A DNA stretch of 64,000 bases from Triticum aestivum (lineage: Eukaryota; Streptophyta; Magnoliopsida; Poales; Poaceae): contig NC_057809.1 of assembly GCF_018294505.1 (NCBI RefSeq), forward strand, positions 135,692,979 to 135,756,978, written 5' to 3'. This document shows positions 45,245 to 55,589 of the stretch, piece after piece; within the stretch, counting starts at the first letter, position 1; every line of letters starts with the position of its first letter. The translations under genes and the position numbers were made by a program. The notes under the pieces are model-generated. The model searched no databases. It saw only the letters and a list, made by a program, of their open reading frames with translations, and was not told where the DNA came from.

Positions 45245-45279
45245 GCCTCCACACAAAATCTAACCGTTACACACAAATT

Positions 45280-45670
45280 GCCAAACTCGGTGGGACCGAA
45301 TCAGAAAACTCGGTCGGACTGATTTAGTTCAAAATGTGAACGTTAGGATTTTCGATGGGACCGATATGATCAACTCGGTGGGACCGATGTGCTAGGGTTA
45401 GGGTAAAACCTCATCTTGGTTTGACCGATTACACAAACTCGGTGGGACCGATTTTGGTAATAGGCTAACCAGAGAGTTGGTCAGGCAAACTCGGTGAGAC
45501 CGATTACAAATCTCGGTAAGACTAAAATTATTGCAACAAGCAACATAGAGTTTGCAAGCCCATCTCGGTGAGACCGAGATCCCATCGTTGAGACCAAACT
45601 GATTAGGGTTTGTGGCTGTGGCTATGTCAAGTTAACTCGGTGGCGCGGGATAGAATGTTTCGGTGGGGCC
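45280..45670. repeat. Array of CTCGGTGGGACCGA motifs in the LTR
   Basis: About ten exact or near copies, such as AACTCGGTGGGACCGAT at 45374 and 45440 and variants GTCGGACTGA, CGGTGAGACCGA, CGGTAAGACTAA. Most variants differ by G-to-A or C-to-T. The core is partly palindromic (TCGGT...ACCGA). Placement upstream of the TATA box suggests transcription-factor sites, but no factor is identified. Confidence 0.7.
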
Positions 45671-46032
45671 GAGTTTGACTTTTGGTTTGGGACATATGTG
45701 GATATGAGAAAGTGGTTGAGGGTTTTTGGAGCATATCACTAAGCATTTTGAGCAAGCAACCCATTAAGCAACACCTCATCCCCTTTTAATAGTATTGGCT
45801 TTTCCTATGGACTCTATGTGATCTTGGATCACTAAAAGTAAAATGTAGAGTTTTGAGCTTTAGAGCTTGAGCCAATATTTTGTCCTTAGCATTTTGAGGG
45901 GTCCACATTCCTAATCCATGCCATGCCAATCATTGAGCTTTCCTGAAATATTTATCTTTGAAATAGCATTAGCTCAATGAGCTATATGTTGTTAGGAATT
46001 ACCAAAACCACCTAGGGATAGTTGCACTTTCA

Positions 46033-46048
46033 ATCTCCCCCTTTTTGG
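46033..46048 (-). promoter_or_regulatory. Polypurine tract of the Sirevirus-like element
   Basis: Read on the minus strand: CCAAAAAGGGGGAGAT, directly before the LTR start TGAAAGTGC. Two more tracts of the same kind (AGGGGGAGCT at 46138-46147 and AAAGGGGGAGAA at about 46488-46499) lie further inside. Multiple polypurine tracts are a known Sirevirus hallmark. Confidence 0.7.
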
Positions 46049-46546
46049 TAATTGATGACAACATGTAGATCAAAGCTTCGACAAATGATCATAAGATTGA
46101 AATACATCGTCGCTTTGAGAAGTATGTGATAAGCAAGAGCTCCCCCTAAATTTGTGCATTATTTAAAATTTGCTTTTGAATGCAAATGCACAATCGATTA
46201 GGATCATGGGTTACTCTTCCATGTCACATACATCTTGGTGGAGCGCTCAAAATGATGGAAATTAAAAGCATGCACTCATCACCAAGCAAAGTGAATGGTC
46301 ATATATGGGATATAAGAGATAATATCATCCAAGCAATCATTAAAGTAGCATATGATCAAACACATGATCAAACAAGTATCTCACACACAGACATAAAGTA
46401 TCAACCAAGCACACAATAAAGTTCAACCAAAACCAAGAGAGACAAAGAAGCAAAACACTCTCTCTCGAAGCCTATGATCTATACATTTCTCCCCCTTTGG
46501 CAACAAGTTACCAAAAAGTTCAAAAATGCATAGTGCTATGCGTCTC

Positions 46547-46847
46547 TCAGGCTTGGTCTTCGGGAGGTGGTGTAGAGTGAACTCCAAGGAAGAAGGCATC
46601 AGTTGATGTAGTTAGAGCTGGTGGAGTGACTGCTGGAGGTGGCACTGAGGCTGTAGTTGCTGGTGCCGATGATGTAGCTCTAGTATCTGATACTGGCACT
46701 GCATCAGACCTCTGACCTGTAGGCACTTTGCGAAAAGCATCTGTAGTAGCCTTCCCCATCTTCTCTTCCGCATCCTCCTGGAACTTCTCAACTGCAGTCT
46801 GAATCTCAGTGACTTTCAGATCAAGTTCATTGAACTTGGTCTCTACA
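46547..46847 (-). pseudogene. Truncated C-terminal ORF of the Sirevirus-like element
   Basis: An open frame from the truncation at about 46847 to the stop at 46547-46549, about 99 codons. It begins with a coiled-coil-like helix (KFNELDLKVTEIQTAVEKF) and continues into a Pro/Ala/Thr/Ser-rich tail (SSAPATTASVPPPAVTPPA). It lies between the inner polypurine tracts and would be the end of a post-pol or extended internal ORF, as found in Sireviruses. Its 5' part is lost at the boundary with the adjacent GC-rich element. Confidence 0.5.
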
Positions 46848-47419
46848 GTACAAAAAAAGACACATCCATGACATTTTGGGCCGAACGAAATTTCTTTCTG
46901 TCATACTTATGACACTTATATGACAATAATTGTGACAAAACCAGGTATCATCATAGATGTGGTGGGCTCCTACTTCTATGACAAAAAATCATGATAGAAA
47001 ATGGGCTTTTCGTCCTGGGCGGGCCGGAGACGCAGTTGCATGACATCTTTGGGCCGTGCATGACAGAGAAAACCGTGGTAGAAGCGAGGGCGAGGAAAAT
47101 ATCGAGGGAGTTCCCGGTTATGGTGGGTGGTTGGGGGCCAAGCGATGCACATTTCTCTCATACATACGCACGTGTGTGCAAGGTGTTGCGCTCTAACTGA
47201 ACCCGAGTGAGGCATTGGGCTCTAACTGAACCCGAGCAGGCGTTGGGCTCTAACTGAACCCGAGCGATTGCACTGCAGGCTACGCGTTACTGAACCCGAG
47301 CGATCGATCGATCCCTTGCTGTTAACTAAACCCGAGTGATTCCTTCGCTACCGCTGCTAACTGAAGCCGATTGAACAATGCTGCCTCCTTCCCTTGATTA
47401 ACAGTGAGCATTGTTGGGG

Positions 47420-47760
47420 GGTTTGGATGAATAGTTCCCGGTGGGGGTTGGATGAACAGGACCCCGTGGTAGTAGAGGTCGTTGCCGCTGGATGAACAGT
47501 ACCTCGATCGATCGAGCTGGTGGATGAACAGGACCCCGTGGAGGGCTGGATGAACATGACCCCGTGGAGGGCTGGTTGAACAGTAGCCAGTGGAGGGCTG
47601 GTTGAATAGTAGCCAGTGGAGGGCTGGATGAAAAGTAGCCTGTGGAGGGGTGGTTGAACAGGACCCCCGTGGAGAGGGCTGGTTGAACAGTAGCCGGCGG
47701 AGGAGCGCGTGATGGAGGCTGGATGAACAGGAGCCCGTGGATGAACATTCGCAGGTGGAG
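47420..47760. repeat. 27-29 bp minisatellite
   Basis: Around ten imperfect copies of GTGGAGGGCTGGTTGAACAG followed by TAGCCA or GACCCC. Substitutions alternate in blocks, suggesting repeated local duplication. Confidence 0.8.
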
Positions 47761-47837
47761 GCTGAAGGAGGTCGACGATGGATGAACAGGAGCCCGTGGA
47801 GGCTGGAGGAGGTCTCGGTGGAGATGAATAGTATCTC

Positions 47838-48125
47838 ATGGAGTCCCGTTTTGCGGTACGCCACACCCCTCCCGATGAACAGGACCCCCATTTTGACCGC
47901 AGCGCTCCAACACAAGTCTATTTCCTCCGTTTTGCGGCACGCCACACCCCTCCCAATCAACATGACCCCGTTTCAACCGCAGGAGGTCCATTTCCTCCGT
48001 TTTGCGATATGCCAGACCCCTCTCGATGAACAGGATCCCCTTTCCACCGTGGCCGGTCGAACACAAGGCTGTTTCCTCCGTTCTGTGGTACGCCAGGCCT
48101 TGTTTCCATCGCCTGTTCCGTCCAA
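47838..48125. repeat. Tandem repeat of about 77 bp, four copies
   Basis: The phrase TTTCCTCCGTTTTGCGG then TACGCCA recurs at about 47838, 47920, 47990 and 48072, each followed by CCCCTC(C/T)CGATGAACAGGA in the better copies. The GATGAACAG core is shared with the preceding minisatellite. Confidence 0.75.
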
Positions 48126-48519
48126 GCTGGTTGGCTCCCGATGAACAGCACGTGTTCCTTTGCCTCCCGATGAACACGACGCATTTCATTGCCTCACCAT
48201 GAACACGACGATGACGCAGTTTCTCCATTTCGACCCAACCATGTACACGAGCCCTAGCCATACGTATGCATGAGTAGGCGTTCAAGACCCCGCCCGTATG
48301 TACGTACGCGGCCGTATTTTCTTTCTTGCACCCTGACCGCTGTAGGTACGTGTACATGCTACGTGCGCGCCTCTACTACGACACGTGCCCTTCCTTACAC
48401 GGCCACGGTTCATCACTGCAGCCTGCAGACAGATCGATCGACCAGTATGTACGTACACGTTCGTGACCAGAATGACAACACTACGTACGCTTCGACCGGG
48501 TGGGTCCCGACTGTCAGGC

Positions 48520-49760
48520 ACTTCCTTGCATGCGAAGATGTAGGTGGTGGGTCCCAGCAATCAGGGGGCGAATAATCTTTTTTTGCCCGTAATATGGACG
48601 CACTTCCTTGCATGCGAAGATGTAGCTGTTGGGTCCCAGTAGTCAGGGGGAAACGTTCTTTTCATGAAATACGGTGGCCCGTCCGGTGGGTCCCCAATGT
48701 CAGGTGGATGAATCATTATTTTTCGCGTAATAAGGAGGCACTTCCTTGCTGCGGCCATGGACCCAGCTGTCAGCCTCTCCACGTGCAGTACTCTTCCGAT
48801 GGAAGTTGTTCCTTGACCATGTTGACCACGCTGCGCCGAGAGCACCAGGGTGGTGGACGACGGCGAGGCCTAGGAAGGGGACGACAAGGAGCCCGGGAAG
48901 ACGCGTCAGTGGATGCCCACGCGGAGAGGAGTATGAGGGTTCACTGGTTCAGCCTCGGTGTGAGGCTGCCGTTGCCGCAGAATAACAAGGGGTGTGGGTG
49001 AGTGAAGGGATGGCCTGGCCAGCGGTGGGAGCAGTAGGGGGCGGTGATGCCTCCGCGGTAGCACAACCGGCCACGGGAGGCAGGAGCAGGCGACACGACC
49101 GGCGCTGCTGACCAGAGGTTGAAGAAGCACTACGGCCATTGGATGGACATCGTACGGTCACTTGAGGCACTTCCTTGCGTGCGAAGATATAGCTGGTGGG
49201 TCCGACCTGTCAGCGGGGGGGGGGGGAGACATTTTTTCATGAAATACAAAGGCCCTTTCGATGGGTCCCAGATGTCAGGTGGAGGAATCATTATTTTGCG
49301 CGTAATAAGGAGGCATTTCCTTGTGTGCGGTCGTGGACCCAGCTATCATCCTCTCCACATACAGTCCACTTCTGATGGATGTCGTTCGTTGACCATGTTG
49401 ACCACGCTGTGCCGAGAGCACCAGGGCGGTGGACGATGGCGAGGCCTAGGAAGGGAACGACACAGAGCCGGGGAAGACTCGGCAGTGGTTGCCCACGCGG
49501 TGGGGAGTACGAGGGTTTACTGGTCTGGCTGCTGTCGCCGGAAAATAACAGGAGGTGTGCGTGTGTAGAGGAATGGCCTAGCCAGCAATGGAGTAGGGTG
49601 GGGCGGTGTGGACTGTGCGGCAGCACAGCCCGCCACGGGAGGCGGGAGCAGGCAGTCCCACCGATGCTGGTTTGGGCGGCTGGAGCAAGAAGATCAGATA
49701 TTGAAGAAGCAGCATGGCCATTGGATTAACATCCAACGGTCACTGCTGCTAGAATCGTTT
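48520..49760. repeat. Two direct repeats of about 567 bp
   Basis: CACTTCCTTGC(A/G)TGCGAAGAT followed by TAGCTGTTGGGTCC or TAGCTGGTGGGTCC starts at 48600 and 49167; matching inner phrases include TTGACCATGTTGACCACGCT and CGAGGCCTAGGAAGGG. A shorter 5' partial starts at about 48520. Long ORFs in the same relative frame in both copies reflect the repeat itself and carry no recognised domain. Confidence 0.75.
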
Positions 49761-50300
49761 GTGGACTAAGTTGACAAAGCCTTTCGTACACGTCAACCTA
49801 GTAGACCCACAAGTCAGCCTCCAAATCTGTCCCAAACAGCATACAACCCGAAATTTCTAGCCAGATTCAAATTAATTTAAAAACTAAACATACCTTAATT
49901 TAAATCCAATGAAATTTTACCCGCACAAAAACAATGAAATTTAAAATATCAAAATCCGAAAGAAAAAAGTATTTTGGAACTAATTGCCTGTTTGCTGTAT
50001 TTTTTCATTTTACAGCCCATTTATTATTACTTATAGCCCATTTCTTATTACTTATAGCCCATTTTCTGGGCAAAATGCATCCCTCCTTGTCTTGAAAGAT
50101 TTCCGGCCCAGCAGGGCATAGAAAAGCAAGTAGGCCTACATTGGTTATTCTGCAAAAAAACAAAATAGCTGGGCTAGCCATTTTTAGAAAGGAAAAAAAC
50201 AAACTGGGCTGGTAATGTGCTAAACATATGAAATAAAAGCCTAGGCTAGACGGGCCACAGCTCCCGCACAAACCAGTTCCCTTCTCCGTCCCGAAAAAAG
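49761..50300. other. AT-rich spacer between repeat copies
   Basis: Non-coding. Contains a short direct repeat of 'TTATTACTTATAGCCCATTT' around 50020-50060. No gene seen. Confidence 0.4.
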
Positions 50301-50680
50301 AAAATTACTGCGCGCTGCTGGGTCCCTACTGTCATCCTCACCATCCACAGTCATATCCTTATTCCTCTCGGTTCTTGACCATGTTGACAACACAGGAGGG
50401 CGGCACCGCGGTGAGCGAACCAAGGCGGAGGATGATGGTGAGGCCTCGGACGGGAACAAACAGGAGCCGGGGAAGATGCGCAGAGTTTGAGGGTGTGATG
50501 TGGCCACGATGCGTGCGCGGCAGCACAGCCAGCCGTGGGAGGCGGGAGCAGGCGTCCTGCCGGCGCTGGTTTGGCTTTGGCGGCTAGAGGAAGAAGGGAC
50601 TGAAGAAACACGACAGACGTTTAATGTCAATCCAACGGCCAAGGTTGGCACAATCGTTTGTTGACTAAGCCGACACCAAG
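50301..50680. repeat. Diverged third copy of the 567-bp repeat
   Basis: Shares GGGTCCCTACTGTCATCC, TTGACCATGTTGACAACAC, GAGCCGGGGAAGA and TGTTGACTAAGCCGACA with the two copies further left, but with many more differences. This indicates an older duplication than the 48600/49167 pair. Confidence 0.6.
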
Positions 50681-50835
50681 TAGCATACTTTTTATATATA
50701 TGAAGAAAAGAAAAATTGGGCTCGTTCGCCTGGTAACATTCCCGAAACTGCGACCGTTTAAGTGTTGTTCTATTGCTTTCAGTTGCTGATTTTTTTAATA
50801 GTTTGGTTGATGATCTTCCAATTTGATTCGTGTAG

Positions 50836-51177
50836 AAAAGGGAAGATTCGTGTAATTTGTATTTTTGGGAAGTTGCTGATGTGGGGGAATGCAACTATGC
50901 TGATTATTTGGTTAGCCGAGGAATCCCAATACCAGCAGGTTGGGGTGTTGGACAAGTAACTGAAGGAATGACAGAAGAGGAAGATGCAGAGCAGAAGGTT
51001 AAAGATGCAGTTCCTCTGATCATGGCCAAGCAACGGCTGCTGAACGGCCTTTACAACAATGAGGAGATGAAAGAGCTTGTGAAGATAATGGGCAAAATCG
51101 ATTTGCTTTGTAGGATGATTGTCTCTTTATTTGCAGTGTATGTAGCACTCGTGATGTATTCAGTGGCTATGACATAA
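50836..51177 (+). CDS. C-terminal exon of an unknown protein with a membrane tail
   Basis: The frame opens after a TAG at 50833-50835 that forms part of a likely splice acceptor (CGTGTAG|AAAAG) and runs to TAA at 51175-51177, about 113 codons. There is no suitable ATG near its beginning, so it should be an inner or last exon. It contains LYFWEVADVGECNYADYLVS, an acidic helix (MTEEEDAEQKVKDAV), an amphipathic segment (NEEMKELVKIMGKIDLLC) and a hydrophobic end (MIVSLFAVYVALVMYSVAM). The F-W-x-x-A-D phrase after a cysteine loosely recalls GRF-type zinc-finger proteins carried by plant transposons; this is weak. I do not recognise the family. Confidence 0.4.
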   Translation, partial: KREDSCNLYFWEVADVGECNYADYLVSRGIPIPAGWGVGQVTEGMTEEEDAEQKVKDAVPLIMAKQRLLNGLYNNEEMKELVKIMGKIDLLCRMIVSLFAVYVALVMYSVAMT

Positions 51178-51180
51178 GCA

Positions 51181-51765
51181 CTTTGCTAAAACTAGTAATG
51201 AATGAAACCTGTGTAGCAGGCTGGGCGTAGTGTTGTGAACATCTAATGATTTTTATTAACGGAAATCGGGGGGATCCCCTTTTGCTCATAAATAAATAAA
51301 TACCAGACGCCCTTTTGGTAATAAATAAATAAATTAGCAGAGGCCCTATCAGGTCAGCTTTGTTCCCATTCGAAGACGTTGAGCAAATTTCAGTCCAACA
51401 GCAAACTATGTCATCAAATTTAAGTTTCACAGCCAAATATGAGTACAACTAAACAACAATGTCATCATGTTTTACTCGCCATATAATCACCAAACACTAA
51501 TCAACATACATAACAAGTGATGTTCTCACAGCAAAATACTAAACAACACGTTCATTAGGTTTCAGTTGTCATAGCAAGCACAATTTCACATAGTAGATAA
51601 AAAAACGTCTTCTGACAGGCAAATATGACAAAAGCAATCTAATCATCAGCCGTAGCAGCAGCGTCAACATCTTTGCCATGTGTATCAGTCTGAATCGTAA
51701 TTCCCCAGAGTATCATCTTCTTCTTCATCCTCAATGTCCTAGAACGTTGGCTTCTTCTTGATCAA
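51181..51765. other. Flank interrupted by the Gypsy element
   Basis: AT-rich DNA without a confident gene. At the right edge, the minus strand reads an acidic stretch (DIEDEEEDDTLGNYDSD) just before a stop; this could be the tail of a transposase-like gene cut by the insertion at 51766, though it is short. The five bases before the LTR are ATCAA. Confidence 0.35.
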
Positions 51766-53283
51766 TGATGACCCACAAGTATAGGGGATCAATCGTAGTC
51801 CTTTCGATAAGTAAGAGTGTCGAAACCAATGAGGAGCAGAAGGAAATGATAAGCGGTTTTCAGCAAGGTATTCTCTGCAAGTACTGAAATAAGTGGTAAC
51901 AGATAGTTTTGTGATAGGACAAATTGTAACAAGCAACAAGTAACAAAAGTAAATGAAGTGCAGCAAGGTGGCCCAATCCTTTTGTAGCAAAGGACAAGCC
52001 TGGTCAAACTCTTATAATAGGAAAAGCGCTCCCGAGGACAATTGGGAATATCGTCAAGCTAGTTTTCATCACGTTCATATGATTCGCGTTCGGTACTTTG
52101 ATAATTTGATATGTGGGTGGACCGGTGCTTGGGTGTTGTTCTTACTTGAACAAGAATCCCACTTATGATTAACCTCTCTTGCAAGCATCCGCAACTACAA
52201 CAAAAGTATTAAGGTAAACCTAACCATAGCATGAAACATATGGATCCAAGTCAGCCCCTTACGAAGCAACGCATAAACTAGGGTTTAAGCTTCTGTCACT
52301 CTAGCAACCCATCATCTACTTATTACTTCCCAGTGCCTTCCTCTAGGCCCAAATAATGGTGAAGTGTTATGTAGTCGACGTTCACATAACACCACTAGAG
52401 GCTAGACAACATACATCTCATCAAAATATCGAACGAATACCAAATTCACATGACTACTAATAGCAAGACTTCTCCCGTGTCCTCAGGAACAAACGTAACT
52501 ACTCACAAAGCATATTCATGTTCATAACCAGAGGGGTAATAATATGCATATAGGATCTGAACATATGATCTTCCACCAAATAAACCAACTAGCATCAACT
52601 ACAAGAAGTAATCAACACTACTAGCAACCTACTAGTACCAATCCCGGACTTGGAGACAAGAATTGGATACAAGAGATGAACTAGGGTTTGGAAATGAGAT
52701 GGTGCTGGTGAAGATGTTGATGGAGATTTCCCTCTCCTGATGAGAGGAGCGTTGGTGATGACGATGGTGATGATCTCCCCCTCCCGGAGGGAAGTGTCCC
52801 CGGTAGAACAGCTCTGCCGGAGCCCTAGATTGGTTCCGCCAAGGTTCCGCCTCGTGGCAGCGGAGTTACGTCCCGAAAGGTTTCTTCCTCTTTTTTTCTC
52901 GACGAAAGACTTCATATAGCAGAAGATGAGCATCGGAGAGCCACCAGGGAGCCCACGAGGTAGGGGGGCGCGCCCTAGGGGGGGTGGGCGCCCCACCCTC
53001 GTGGACAGGGTGTGGGCCCCCCTGGTCTTCATCTTTGGCGAGGATTTTTCATTATTTATTATAAGATATTCCGTGGAGTTTTAGGACTTTTGGAGTTGTG
53101 TAGAATAGGTCTCTAATATTTGCTCCTTTTCCAGCCCAGAATTCCAGCTGCCGGCATTCTCCCTCCTTATGTAAACCTTGTAAAATAAGAGAGAATAGCC
53201 ATAAGTATTGTGACATAATGTGAAATAATAGCCCATAATGCAATAAATACCGATATAAAAGCATGATGTGAAATGACGTATCA
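51766..53283 (-). repeat. 3' LTR of the Athila-like element
   Basis: 1518 bp. Starts TGATGACCCACAAG and ends ATGACGTATCA in plus orientation. Compared with the other LTR it has scattered substitutions and small indels (for example near 53225 and 52530). Confidence 0.9.
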
Positions 53284-53297
53284 ACTCCCCCAAGCTT
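53284..53297 (-). promoter_or_regulatory. Polypurine tract
   Basis: On the minus strand AAGCTTGGGGGAGT precedes the LTR start TGATACGTCA. An identical tract adjoins the other LTR at 61885-61898. Confidence 0.8.
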
Positions 53298-54879
53298 AGA
53301 CCTCGCTTGTCCTCAAGCGAAAGCCGATAACAATAAATATGTCCCCATGTTTAGAGGTAGAGGCGTCGATAAAAATAAAATACGGTCATGAAGGCATCAT
53401 GATTATTCTTATAACAGCAACATATATAGATATTGTCATATGATTATTTATATTCAAGTGATGATCTATTCACAATGCAAAAGTATGAATCATAAACTTC
53501 ATTGAGAACCAACAAACTATAACCTCAGTCATTGAAGCAATTGCAATTTATCATAACATCAGAAAGAGTCTATGTCAGAGCTTAAAAGCAAGTCCACATA
53601 CTCAACTATCATCTAGTCCTTCATAATTTCTAACACTCACGCAATACTTGTGGTTACGGAGTTTTAATTGGACACAGAGAAAGATAGGGGCCTATAGTTT
53701 CGCCCCACAACCTTTTACCTCAAGGGTAATGTCAACAATAATAACTCATGCTCCCCTACATCCAATTCGGTACATATATCAGGTTCTTTCCAACATGCTG
53801 GGCTTGCCAAAGGATAAAATGAAAAAGGAAAGGTGAAGATCACCATGACTCTTGCATAAGGTAGAAGATAATAAAAGATAGGCCCTTCGCAGAGGGAAGC
53901 AGAGGTTGCCATGCGCTTTTATGGTTGGATGCACAAAATCTCAATGCGAAAGAAAATCACTTTATATTGCCCCTTGTGATATGAACCTTTATTATGTAGT
54001 CCGTCGCTTTTATTACTTCCACATCACAAGATCGTATAAAGCTTATTTCTCCCACACCAATCAATCATACATATTTAGAGCAATTTTTATTGCTTTGCAC
54101 CGATGACAACTTACCTGAAGGATCTTACTCAATCCATAGGTAGATATGGTGGACTCTCATGGCAAAACTGGTTAAAGGGTATTGGAAGCACAAGTAGTAT
54201 TTCTACTTGGTGCTGAGAATTTGGCTAGCATGAGGGGGAAAGGTAAGCTCAACATGTTAGAGGATCCATGACAACATACTTTATCTCAGATATAGGAAAA
54301 CATAATTCATTACATTGTCTTCCTTGTCCAACATCAACTCTTTAGCATGTCATATTTTAATGAGTGCTCCCAATCATAAAAGATGTCAATAATAGTATAT
54401 CTATATGTGAAACGTCTCTTTCCTTATTACTTCCTATTAATTGCAACAATGACCAAAGCTATGCCTGCCAACTCCCAACAACATTTAATCATCATACTCT
54501 TTCTATGTGAAGTCATTACTCTCAATAAGATCAATATGAACTCTTGTTTCTTTTTATTCTTTTTCTCTTTTATTTTATTCACCCAAGATCATGGCAAAAT
54601 AATCAAGCCCTTGACTCAACACTAATCTTTATTATATAGCTCACGGACTCGATTACATAGAGAGATCATAAAGCAAAACTCAAAACTAGATCATGCCATA
54701 AACTTTATTCTACTAGATCAAAATACTACTAATTGGATTAGACTAAGAAAAATGGTAAAGATAGGAGATGTGATTGTGATACGATACCGGGGCACCTCCC
54801 CCAAGCTTGGCAGTTGCCAAGGGGAGTGCCCATACCCATGTAATTATGTCTCCTTCTTTGTTGGTGAAGAAGGTGGAGT
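53298..54879. other. Gypsy 3' non-coding internal region
   Basis: AT-rich DNA between the extra ORF and the 3' LTR. No coding frame with protein-like content is seen on the element's strand; short frames on the plus strand recur in the second copy (61899-63440) because of shared sequence. Confidence 0.6.
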
Positions 54880-55209
54880 TCACGGATAGTCGCATATCGA
54901 GCGTAAGAGGTCCTCCAGCTTGCGGATAATGCCCTTGAGTGCAACAATATGCTCCTTCAACAAAATATCTTCACTTGTGATATACTTGTTTTGAATACGA
55001 GCTAACTCAATCATCTTGAAAGCTTCGATCTCAGTTGGGGTAAGAAGATTGTGATCAAGTTGAAGGATGTCTTTTGCGGCCGGAGCTTGGTTCTCCGTGG
55101 CCTTCTTGATCCCTTCATCCTTGTTGATCTCCATGGGTTCTTCCCTCTTCAGCTCTATCTTCATTAGCCAAGCATCTTTGTCACCATTGTTGGAGGAGGG
55201 GGACGACAT
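54880..55209 (-). CDS. Extra Gypsy ORF between pol and 3' LTR, shortened copy
   Basis: From the ATG at 55207-55209 (MSSPSSNNGD) to the stop at 54880, 109 residues. A CTCTCTCAG|GG splice acceptor 20 nt before the ATG suggests expression from a spliced subgenomic transcript. The protein is charged in its first half (KREEPMEINKDEGIKK) and helical in its second, with coiled-coil spacing (EAFKMIELARIQNKY; LLKEHIVALKGIIRKLEDLL). No membrane span. The second copy (63445-63783) runs 11 residues further; here the codon TCA has become TGA. Function unknown; Athila elements carry an env-like or accessory ORF at this site. Confidence 0.6.
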   Translation of the reverse strand: MSSPSSNNGDKDAWLMKIELKREEPMEINKDEGIKKATENQAPAAKDILQLDHNLLTPTEIEAFKMIELARIQNKYITSEDILLKEHIVALKGIIRKLEDLLRSICDYP

Positions 55210-55589
55210 GATGCCTGGCCTTGACAACCCTGAGAGAGAACAGCTCGAAACAAGAACAGAGGAGATTTGCATGATACGGGAGTCAAAACCTTCAGGAGAA
55301 TATATAATGAATTTTTACTGACCAAAAGACGTATCGTGCAAGTAAACAGAGTCCGGAAGGCACATGAGGTTCTCATGAGGTAGGGGGCGCGCCCAGGGGG
55401 GTAGGGCGCGCCCACCACCCTCGTGTTCTTCCCGGACTGCCACTTATTTTTCTATTTTTCTAAATATTCCAAAACGGAGAAATATTGCCTTAAAAATTGT
55501 TTTGGAGTCGGTTTACTTACCGTACCACATACCTATTCCTTTTCGGAGTCTGAAACGGTCTGGAAAGTGTCCCTTATGTATTCCTCCGG

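Larger units (their letters stand above)
44451..46032 (-). mobile_element. Sirevirus-like Copia 3' LTR, main part
   Basis: Together with 4267-4282 this forms a 1.6-kb LTR on the minus strand. Its inner boundary reads (minus) AAAAAGGGGGAGAT|TGAAAGTGC, a polypurine tract followed by the LTR start. A TATATATA promoter box lies at 45237-45244. Between 45280 and 45670 the LTR holds a series of CTCGGTGGGACCGA-type motifs. The flank to the right is internal DNA with extra polypurine tracts, which is typical of Sireviruses. Confidence 0.75.
46848..51180. mobile_element. Probable class II element, family unassigned
   Basis: The boundary with the Sirevirus ORF is sharp at about 46847 ('CTCTACAGTA|CAAAAAAAG'). 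The interior starts with an AT-rich edge rich in ATGACA / TGTCAT phrases that partly pair with one another, then GC-rich repeats, then a small spliced-looking coding region. The overall pattern (terminal block, GC-rich repeated leader, short ORF with membrane tail) resembles large non-autonomous Triticeae DNA transposons. I could not find the matching right terminal repeat; the Gypsy insertion at 51766 may have separated it or it may be deleted. Confidence 0.4.

Noticed and set aside
48594..49729. Repeated plus-strand ORFs with Cys/Trp-rich N-termini
   Set aside because: They recur because of the 567-bp direct repeats and differ in frame continuity; no conserved protein signal.
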